Source of the DNA: Anaeromyxobacter diazotrophicus
Lineage (GTDB): Bacteria; Myxococcota; Myxococcia; Myxococcales; Anaeromyxobacteraceae
Assembly: GCF_013340205.1 (NCBI RefSeq)
Contig: NZ_BJTG01000008.1
Coordinates: 186,001-250,000, forward strand
DNA: 64,000 nt
Direction of reading: 5' to 3'
In this document: positions 56,144 to 64,000 of the stretch, in pieces
Layout of the letters: each line of letters starts with the position of its first letter
Numbering within the stretch: position 1 is the first letter of the stretch
Notes under the pieces: model-generated
Told to the model about the DNA's origin: nothing
What the model saw: only the letters and a program-made list of their open reading frames with translations
The model's database searches: none
Position numbers and translations under genes: made by a program

Positions 56144-57055
56144 TCACCCTCCGGCGGGCCGCGGGGCCGACGCGCGCCCCGCCCCGCGGAAGGCGTGGCA
56201 CGCGGCGCAGGCCCGGCCGCGAGCGTGCTCCGCCGCCTTCCCGTGGCAGCGCAGGCAGCCCTTCGGCTCGCTGCGCCACAGGTGGGCGGCGTGGCAGGAC
56301 GCGCAGGTCGCGTGCCCCCGGTGCGCGTGCAGGCCGGCGCGCGCCACGTCCTCGTGGCAGCTCTGGCATCGGACCAGCTCCTCGGCGTCCGTCCGCGCGT
56401 GCGGCTTGTGGCACGCCCCGCACTCGAACTGCATGGGGGCGTCGTCGGCGAAGCGGGCCGGCAGCACGCCCTCGGCGCGGTGGCAGTTGAGGCAGTCCCG
56501 CCGGGTGGGCCGCAGGCCCGGGTCGGTGGACAGGAAGTTGTGGCAGGTGAAGCAGTGCAGCTTCTGCATCCCGCTCTGCCGGACGAGGTGCTCGCCGTGG
56601 CACCCCTTGCAGCTCGCGACGACGGGCTCGAAACCGTGCACGCTGGCGGCGTGGCACCTCACGCACTCGATCTTGGCCTTGGCCACGTGGATGCGGTGCC
56701 CGCGCGATCCCTCTATCTGCGGCCAGCGCGTGTCGTGCGAGAGGTGGCAGGAGGCGCAGGCGCCGACCTCGACCCGACCGTGCGGCGCCGCGCCGTCGGG
56801 GCTCTTCCCGGCCAGGAAGGCGCGCAGCATGGCGAGCCCCTCCTGCGGGGTCGAGTGGTGGCAGCGCTGGCACGCGACGGTGCGGTGGCTCCCCTTCAGC
56901 CAAAGCGCGAACTCGGGCGTGCTCTTGTGGCACTGCGCGCAGAGCCGCGGGTCGGTGTCGACGTAGCGCTTGAGGCGCGCGGCGCCGTAGGCGGCGGCGA
57001 GGGCGGCCGCGGCGACGGCTGCGAAGGCGAGCTGGGCCAGGCGTCCGCGCGACAT
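56144..57055 (-). CDS. Membrane-anchored twelve-heme cytochrome c
   Basis: A 303-residue protein with one N-terminal helix (about 6-24), probably uncleaved, as in NapC/NirT proteins. Twelve CxxCH motifs follow, from CAQCH near residue 39 to CAACH near 285, including CKGCH, CFTCH and CGACH. The first third (CHKSTPEFALWLKGSHRTVACQRCH) has NapC/NrfH-like spacing. It should carry electrons across the periplasm from quinol or from the neighbouring c/b fusion. It is divergent from the histidine kinase gene with only 62 bases between starts. Confidence 0.9.
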   Translation of the reverse strand: MSRGRLAQLAFAAVAAAALAAAYGAARLKRYVDTDPRLCAQCHKSTPEFALWLKGSHRTVACQRCHHSTPQEGLAMLRAFLAGKSPDGAAPHGRVEVGACASCHLSHDTRWPQIEGSRGHRIHVAKAKIECVRCHAASVHGFEPVVASCKGCHGEHLVRQSGMQKLHCFTCHNFLSTDPGLRPTRRDCLNCHRAEGVLPARFADDAPMQFECGACHKPHARTDAEELVRCQSCHEDVARAGLHAHRGHATCASCHAAHLWRSEPKGCLRCHGKAAEHARGRACAACHAFRGAGRASAPRPAGG

Positions 57056-57117
57056 GTGCCGGGCATACTACCCTGCGCGGCCCTGCCGCAGGTGTCCCCC
57101 GGCCGGGAGGACGCCCC

Positions 57118-58589
57118 ATGAGCCTCCGGCTCAAGCTCTTCCTGCTCATGGCGGGCATCACCGTCTTCTCCACCACCGGCGTCACCGCGGTGGCGCTCTG
57201 GCGCGAGGTGCAGCGCGGCCAGGAGCTCCTCTACCGCGAGGGCGCGGCCATGGCGCAGGCGACCGCCTCCTCGGCGGCGCGCTGGCTCCGCCCGGACGGC
57301 GCGCAGCCCGGCGCCGGCGAGGCGCTCACGGCGGTGCTGGGCCGGCTGGTGGAGGCGGCGCCCCTCGACCGCGCCTGGGTGGTGGACCGCGCCGGCAAGG
57401 TGGTGGCCTGTGTGTCGCCCACCCACGAGGACTGCACGCCGGGGCCGCCGACCGAGTTCGCGCCGGCCGAGAGCCCGGTGCAGGCCCTCAAGCGGCTCAT
57501 CGAGCCGGAGGGGATCGTGACCGGCGCGCCCGTGCTGCGCGAGGGCGAGCTGGTCGGGGCGGTGCGGGTCGACTTCTCCCACGAGGAGGTGGTCGGCTCG
57601 GCGCGGCGCCTCGCCTGGAGCTCCGCGCTGGTGGCCGGCTTCTGGATCGTGCTCGGGCAGGCCTTCGCCGCGCTCCTCTTCGCCGGCATCGCCCGACCGG
57701 TGCAGCGGGTCATCGACGCGGCGCACGCGCTCGGGCGGGAGGAGGACGGCCGCCAGCTCGCGCTGCCCGCCGACCAGGAGCTCCGGGACCTGGTGGGCGC
57801 GTTCAACGCGATGAGCACCCGGCTGAAGGAGCGGCGCGACGAGAACCAGCGCCTCATCGCCACGCTGGAGAAGCGGGTCGAGGACAAGACGCGCGACGTG
57901 CTGCGCGCCGACCGGCTGGCGACCCTGGGCGGCATCGCCGCCGGGTTCGCGCACGAGCTCGGCAACTCGCTCAACGTCATCCGCGGCTACACGGCGGTGG
58001 TGCTGCGCGAGCTCCCGGCGGAGCACCCCAACAAGCCCGACCTGGAGGCGGTGAAGCGCGAGACGCACCGCGCCGCCTCGCTCATGGAGCGGTTCCTCGT
58101 CTTCGCGCGCAGCCGCACCACCCTCGTCACCCCGCAGCCGCTCGAGCCGGTCCTGCGCGAGGCGGTGGAGGTGGTGGGGCCCGCCGCCGCCCAGGGGCAC
58201 GTCCGGACCAGCCTCGAGATCGAGCCGGGGCTCCCCGAGGTGAGCGCCGACGCGGAGCTGCTCCGCCAGGCGTTCCTCAACCTGTGCGTGAACGCGGTGC
58301 AGGCCATGCAGCCCGGCGGCGGGACGCTGGCGGTGCGGCTCTTCGCCGACCGCGGCGCGGTGGTGGCCGAGTTCCGGGACTCCGGGCCCGGGATCGCCGC
58401 CGAGGCGCTGAAGCACGTGTTCGAGCCCTTCTTCACCACCAAGGCCAACGGCACCGGCCTCGGCCTCGCCATCGTCCGCCAGGCGGCGGAGACGCACGGC
58501 GGGACGGTCGAGGTGGAGAGCCGGCCCGGCCAGGGCGCGCTGTTCCGCGTCCGGCTGCCCGCCCGGGCGCCCGCCACGGAGGCGATCGC

Positions 58590-58593
<4 letters not shown>
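57118..58593 (+). CDS. Sensor histidine kinase
   Basis: A 491-residue membrane kinase. Two membrane helices (about 6-26 and 168-190) frame a periplasmic sensor of about 140 residues that contains two cysteines in VACVSPTHEDCTPG. A HAMP linker, then the phospho-acceptor His279 in AHELGNSLN, N box FLNLCVNAVQAM, G1 DSGPGI and G2 GTGLGLAI complete the kinase. Its stop overlaps the response regulator start (ATGA), so they form a cognate pair. Confidence 0.93.
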
Positions 58594-59981
<1,388 letters not shown>

Positions 59982-60052
59982 GCGGGGGCCGCGCTCCACA
60001 AGGTCCCTTGCTTCCGGTGCCTCGCTGGCGTGCAGTGCCGGCGGAGGACCCC

Positions 60053-61003
60053 ATGAAGCTCGCCGCCGTGGTCGCCGTGGTGGGCGCGGCCCTGACCGCC
60101 CTGCTGGTGCAGTACTTCGTCCTCATCCGGCCCTGGTACCAGGGCTGGGGCGCGACCGCGGTCGAGCTGCGCGCCCGGCTGCCCGGCGACGAGCTCGCGC
60201 CCGACGCGCGCGAGGTGGAGACCCGCGCCCTCACCATCGACGCGCCGCCGGAGCGGGTCTGGCCCTGGCTGGCGCAGCTCGGGCAGGACCGGGCCGGGTT
60301 CTACTCCTACGGCTTCCTGCAGAACCTGTTCGGCATGGACATGCCGCGGGGCGACCGGCTGCTCGGGCTGCCGGACCCGCGCCCCGGCGAGAAGCTCCTC
60401 ATGTCGCCCCGCCCCGCCATGGGCGGGCGCGCCTACGCCGTCCACGAGCGGGTCGAGCCCGGCCGCGCGCTCGTGCTCCGCACCTACGCGCTGCGGATGA
60501 TGGGCGCCGGCGGCGCGCCTCCCCCCTCCGGCAGCTGGGCCTTCGTGCTCGCCCCCGAGCCGGACGGCCGCACGCGGCTCGTGGTCCGCAGCCGCCGCGG
60601 GTCCGAGCACGTCGCGCCGTCGCTGGCCGCGAGCGCCCTCGGCGCGCTCGTCCTCGACCCCCTGCACTTCGCCTTCGAGCGCCGGCTCATGCTCGGGGTG
60701 AAGGAGCGCGCCGAGGGGCGGCCGGTCGAGCCGGCGTGGAGGGAGGCGGTGGAGGTGGCGCTCTGGTTCACCACCGCGGCGCTCGGCCTGGCCGCGCTGG
60801 CGGCCGCGCTCCGGCGCCGCCCGGCCGCCGGCCGCTGGCTCCTGGCGGCCACCGCGGCGCTGTTCCTCTTCACGCTGCTCTTCTTCGCCCGGCCCCCGGT
60901 CGCGCTGGCGCTCCTCCTGGTGGTCGCGCTGCGCTTCGCCGTGGCCTGGGCCTGGCGGCGGCCGCCGGGGGAGGCGCGGCCGGCCGAGGCGGCCCGCGCC
61001 TGA
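60053..61003 (+). CDS. SRPBCC-fold membrane protein
   Basis: A 316-residue protein. An N-terminal helix (residues 3-22) anchors a SRPBCC/START-like domain at about 55-205 (TIDAPPERVWPWLAQLGQDR, SWAFVLAPEPDGRTRLVVRS). Residues about 225-300 are two to three further membrane helices. The SRPBCC fold binds hydrophobic ligands. GGAGGA 7 bases before the ATG supports this start. No specific function is known. Confidence 0.8.
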   Translation: MKLAAVVAVVGAALTALLVQYFVLIRPWYQGWGATAVELRARLPGDELAPDAREVETRALTIDAPPERVWPWLAQLGQDRAGFYSYGFLQNLFGMDMPRGDRLLGLPDPRPGEKLLMSPRPAMGGRAYAVHERVEPGRALVLRTYALRMMGAGGAPPPSGSWAFVLAPEPDGRTRLVVRSRRGSEHVAPSLAASALGALVLDPLHFAFERRLMLGVKERAEGRPVEPAWREAVEVALWFTTAALGLAALAAALRRRPAAGRWLLAATAALFLFTLLFFARPPVALALLLVVALRFAVAWAWRRPPGEARPAEAARA

Positions 61004-61924
61004 CTACATCCGGCCGCAGGGGCGGCGGAAGGCGCAGCGGGCGCAGCCGTCGGGCGCGGCGAGCTGCGGGAAGCGCTCCAGCCGCGCCACGTTGCGGGGG
61101 CGGTCCTCGAGCAGCTCCTGCATGGCGGCGATGGAGCCCCGCATCTCGTCGCGGCACCCGTCCAGCCCCGCCGCATCCGCGGCCACGCTGACCCGCTCGC
61201 CGGCCGGGTTCGACAGGTAGACGAGCCCGCCCAGCACCTGCTCCGGCGGCACGCCCCACTTCTGCTGCGCGTAGAGGGCGTAGATCCCGACCTGCGTGTG
61301 GTCGACCCCGCGCTCGCGCCCGGTCTTCCAGTCGAGGACGTGGATGAGCCCGCCCTCGTCCTGGTAGGCGAAGTCGATGGCGACCCAGATCTTCACGCCC
61401 TCGAACACCCAGGAGTCGAGCTCGTCGACCGTGAGCCACTTCGCGCGCGGCGTGCGCTGGATGCGCTCGAAGGTCTCGCTGGCGTAGAAGGCGCGCAGGG
61501 AGCCCTCGATCACCTCGTCCCACAGCCGCTTCCACTCCGCGCCGGGGACCGGCTCGCCGTACTCGTGCTCGACCAGGCCCGCGATCTTGGAGGGCTCGCG
61601 CCAGTAGCTCTTCTCGCGGGAGGTGGACCAGGTCCGCCGGGCGCGCTGGCGCGTCTGCTCGAGCAGCTCGTCGAGGGGCCGGAACTGCCCGGTGCCGCGG
61701 GCGCGCGCCAGGAGGCCCTTCAGCGCCTCGTGCACCACCGAGCCCGCCCACTGCCAGCGCGACGAGAGCTTCTTCAGGACGTACAGCTCGCGCACCGGCG
61801 AGCCGGCCGGCGCCTCCCAGCCGCCCCAGCTGCCGTAGTACTGGAAGTAGTAGGCCCGAAGGCACTGCCGGAACTTCTCGTGCCGGGACTTCGACCAGGT
61901 GAAGTCGTTCGTGAGGTCGGCCAT
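61004..61924 (-). CDS. RecB-like PD-(D/E)XK nuclease with iron-sulfur-type cysteines
   Basis: A 306-residue nuclease. The motif IDFAYQDEGGLIHVLDWKTG contains the catalytic Asp, the DWK form of D/ExK and a QVGIYALYA follow-on helix. Cys21 and the C-terminal set CARC...C (294, 297, 303) match the four-cysteine 4Fe-4S layout of Cas4, AddB and Dna2 nucleases. It is a single-domain form, with no helicase and no cas gene nearby. I start at 61924 since upstream codons are poor in family-like sequence. Confidence 0.83.
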   Translation of the reverse strand: MADLTNDFTWSKSRHEKFRQCLRAYYFQYYGSWGGWEAPAGSPVRELYVLKKLSSRWQWAGSVVHEALKGLLARARGTGQFRPLDELLEQTRQRARRTWSTSREKSYWREPSKIAGLVEHEYGEPVPGAEWKRLWDEVIEGSLRAFYASETFERIQRTPRAKWLTVDELDSWVFEGVKIWVAIDFAYQDEGGLIHVLDWKTGRERGVDHTQVGIYALYAQQKWGVPPEQVLGGLVYLSNPAGERVSVAADAAGLDGCRDEMRGSIAAMQELLEDRPRNVARLERFPQLAAPDGCARCAFRRPCGRM

Positions 61925-61969
61925 GGGGGCTGCCGGGGGAGCAGCCCCCCAGCGGCCGACCATCCTAGC

Positions 61970-63478
61970 TCACGGGGCTGACGGCGCGGTCCTCACCTCG
62001 ACCGGCCCGAGCGGCAGCCCCTCGAGCTGCGGCTTCACGGCGGTCGGGTCGCACACCATCACGGTGGTGAGGCGGGCGGGGTCGAAGTAGCGCTGCGCCG
62101 CCCGCTGCACCTCGGCCGGGCCCACCTTCGCCACCTGGGCCGCGTAGCCGTCCCAGTAGTCGTCGGGGAGGCCGTAGACCACCTCCTCCGCCACCTTGCC
62201 CGCGATCCCGGCCGCCACCGCGAAGTCGGAGGGCAGCGAGAGGAGGAGCGCGTTCCGCGCCACCTCGAGCTCGGGCTCGGGCACCGGCGCGCCGCGGAGC
62301 CCGTCGAGCTGGCGCAGCAGGGCGCGGGTGGCGGCGCCGGTCACGTCCGCCTTGACGCTGCCGACGATGAAGCTCGTCCCTCCGAGCTTGCGCGCCTCGG
62401 CGCGGGCGTAGATCCCGTAGGTGTAGCCCTCCTTCTCGCGCAGGTCGCGGAAGAGCCGCGAGGCGGTGCCGCCGCCCAGCACCTGCGCCGCCACCTCCGA
62501 GGGCACGTAGTCGGGCGAGGCGCGCGGGAAGCCGGGCATGCCCATCATGACGAACGACTGCGGGGCGGCGCCGCGCTTCTTCACGAGCACCGTGCGGAGC
62601 GCCGGCGCCGGCGCGGGCTTCACCGGCGGCGCGGCGGCGGCGGCGCCGGTCCAGCCTGCGAGCGCTTTCTCGAGCTTGGCCCGCAGCTCGGGCTCGGTCA
62701 CGTCGCCCACCACCACCAGCTCGGAGACGTTCGGCCGCCAGCGCGCCGCGTGGTAGCGGACCAGGTCCGCGCGCTTCATGGCCTTGACCGACTTCTCGGT
62801 GCCCATGATCCAGTGGCCGTACGGGTGCTCGCCCCAGAACAGGTGCGCGAAGGCCTTCGACGCCACCGCGCCGGGCTGGTCGCGCTGCTGCAGGAGCCCC
62901 ACCAGCCGCTGGTCCTGCACCCGGGCGAAGTCGGCCGCCGGGAAGCTCGGGTGCTCGAGCACGTCGTCGAAGAGCTCCAGCAGCTCGTCGAGGTGGGCCA
63001 CCAGCGCCGACCCGGAGAGCGACGCGGAGTCGAAGCCGGCGCCGGCCGAGAGGCTGGCCCCGATGAAGCCGAGGTCGTCGGAGATCTTCGTGGCGCTCCG
63101 TTGCTTCGTGCCCTCGGTCATCATCGAGGCGGTGAAGCTGGCGAGCCCGGGGCGGCCCTTCGGGTCGTGCACCGCGCCCGCGTCCACCACCAGGTGGAGG
63201 GCGACGATGGGGAGCCGGTGGTACTCGACGAGCCGCACCTTGAGGCCGCTCGCGAGCTGGAAGTGGCGCTGCGGCGGGACCTTGAGCGCGGGGGCGGGCC
63301 CGGGCTGCGGGACCTGGGACCGGTCGGCAGGGGCGACCGCGTCCTTCACCACCGGGACCGCGGCCGGCGCGGCCGGTGCGGCGGCCGGCGCGGCGGCCTC
63401 CGGCGCGGGGCGCGGCGGCGCGCCGGCGCAGGCGAGGGCGGCGGTGAGGCACGAGAGGGCGGCGAGCCTGCGCATCAC
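61970..63478 (-). CDS. M16-family peptidase-like subunit, predicted inactive, lipoprotein
   Basis: A 502-residue protein with an N-terminal signal and lipobox-like ALACAG (Cys17). The M16 fold is clear, but the zinc motif HxxEH is replaced: the expected GLAHFLEHMLFKGT region reads GLASFTASMMTEGT. This is the usual partner subunit of a two-gene M16 peptidase, where the other chain is catalytic. A long Ala/Pro linker follows the lipid site. It overlaps the next gene by 4 bases. Confidence 0.88.
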   Translation of the reverse strand: MMRRLAALSCLTAALACAGAPPRPAPEAAAPAAAPAAPAAVPVVKDAVAPADRSQVPQPGPAPALKVPPQRHFQLASGLKVRLVEYHRLPIVALHLVVDAGAVHDPKGRPGLASFTASMMTEGTKQRSATKISDDLGFIGASLSAGAGFDSASLSGSALVAHLDELLELFDDVLEHPSFPAADFARVQDQRLVGLLQQRDQPGAVASKAFAHLFWGEHPYGHWIMGTEKSVKAMKRADLVRYHAARWRPNVSELVVVGDVTEPELRAKLEKALAGWTGAAAAAPPVKPAPAPALRTVLVKKRGAAPQSFVMMGMPGFPRASPDYVPSEVAAQVLGGGTASRLFRDLREKEGYTYGIYARAEARKLGGTSFIVGSVKADVTGAATRALLRQLDGLRGAPVPEPELEVARNALLLSLPSDFAVAAGIAGKVAEEVVYGLPDDYWDGYAAQVAKVGPAEVQRAAQRYFDPARLTTVMVCDPTAVKPQLEGLPLGPVEVRTAPSAP

Positions 63479-64000
63479 TTGGTCTCCTTCGCGGCGGTCG
63501 CCCTGGGCTTCACGGTGAGCACCACCCGCGCGTCCTTCTTCAGCCAGCGCGCGGCGGCGGCGCGCACGTCCTCCGGCGTCACCTGCCGGTAACGCGCGAT
63601 GTCCTTGGGGAAGTAGCCGGGGTCGCCGGTCTGGAACCAGTAGCGGTTCAAGGTGGCGGCGCGGCCGCCGAAGCCGCCCACCGGCTCCAGGCTGAACACG
63701 GCGCCCGACTCGGTCTTGTTGACGGCGCGCTCGAGCTCCTCGGGCTGCGGCGGCTCGCGCTTCAGCCGCTCGATCTCCTGGTCGATCTCCCCGAGCAGCT
63801 TCTCCACCGTCTGCCCAGGCTTCGGCGTCGCGACCACGAGGAAGGTGCCGGCGAGCAGCTCCGACTGCTGTCCGGCCGAGACGTTCTGGGCGATCCGCTC
63901 GTCCATGACGAGCCGCTTCACCAGCCGCGCGCTCTTGCCGTCGGCGAGCACGTCGGCGAGGAGGTCGAGCGCGGCGTCGTCCGCCGCGAAAGCGCGCGGG
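63475..64000 (-). CDS. M16-family peptidase, C-terminal part (cut by right edge)
   Basis: The last 174 or so residues of an M16 peptidase: LLADVLADGKSARLVKRLVMDERIAQ, then VEKLLGEIDQEIERLKREPP and the end segment ITPEDV-like VTPEDVRAAAARWLKKDARVVL. Since the downstream subunit lacks the zinc motif, this one is expected to be catalytic, but its N-terminal half is outside the window. Confidence 0.85.
   Translation of the reverse strand, partial: PRAFAADDAALDLLADVLADGKSARLVKRLVMDERIAQNVSAGQQSELLAGTFLVVATPKPGQTVEKLLGEIDQEIERLKREPPQPEELERAVNKTESGAVFSLEPVGGFGGRAATLNRYWFQTGDPGYFPKDIARYRQVTPEDVRAAAARWLKKDARVVLTVKPRATAAKETK

Noticed and set aside
61970-63478. Pseudogene call for the M16 subunit lacking HxxEH
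   Set aside because: Loss of the zinc site is normal for the partner chain of two-subunit M16 peptidases and the frame is complete.

Overview
The window is about 74% GC with strong G/C bias at third codon positions, gene-dense, and organised in short operons with many 1-4 base start/stop overlaps (ATGA, GTGA, TAGTG). The gene content fits a myxobacterial deltaproteobacterium, most likely Anaeromyxobacter or a close relative: a mannose-type PTS with HPr kinase and RapZ, multiheme c-type cytochromes beside a sigma-54 two-component pair, an FHA-GGDEF protein, long coiled-coil proteins, and spoVG next to ispE and prs. The genus is inferred from gene content and base composition only. No rRNA, tRNA, CRISPR array, transposase or phage gene was found.

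Layout: 1-147 is the 5' end of a PAS-domain signalling gene. 300-5384 (minus) is a sugar-nucleotide and envelope-precursor run: ROK sugar kinase, phosphomannomutase/phosphoglucomutase, mannose-1-phosphate guanylyltransferase, Nudix hydrolase and undecaprenyl-diphosphatase. LysE exporter and metK follow. 7381-13888 (minus) is a complete PTS regulon read in the order hprK, rapZ, IIA, IIB, IIC, IID, HPr, EI, so the kinase of HPr-Ser and the whole phosphorelay lie together. 14065-21164 is mixed: DHH phosphoesterase with a single-domain response regulator, metallophosphoesterase with a nucleotidyltransferase-like protein, DNA polymerase IV divergent from a TetR regulator around a 16-bp palindrome, ThiO-like oxidase, and a lone SIR2-like protein.

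21142-24660 carries a beta-propeller lipoprotein, a TPR/zincin lipoprotein and small hypotheticals. 24705-31746 (minus) is carbohydrate handling: glycogen synthase, GalT, an MFS exporter, an FHA-diguanylate cyclase and a GH57 glycosidase. A 1017-residue methyltransferase-like/coiled-coil protein follows at 31791-34844, then a very small lipoprotein, and hpt with a upp-like gene. 37620-43366 holds an aminotransferase, a DUF4476 protein and two zinc peptidases (M32, M13).

43372-49630 (plus) is a housekeeping run: ispE, spoVG, prs, a lipase-like gene, rplY, pth, rpsF, rpsR, rplI, closed by a clear intrinsic terminator. An S9 peptidase and mreB follow. 53046-59981 is the most distinctive block: a redoxin-TPR protein, a seven-heme cytochrome c fused to a membrane cytochrome b, a twelve-heme anchored cytochrome, and a histidine kinase/sigma-54 activator pair. 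This looks like an inner-membrane quinol-to-periplasm electron exit route with its own regulator. The window closes with a SRPBCC membrane protein, a RecB-like nuclease with iron-sulfur-type cysteines, and an M16 peptidase pair cut by the right edge.

Three repeat families have no gene to explain them: a roughly 150-bp intergenic element (26166-26315 and, inverted, 52854-53008); a 45-nt sequence that is intergenic at 11517-11561 and translated in frame inside the M32 peptidase at 39975-40019; and two tandem 30-nt hairpins at 13988-14051.
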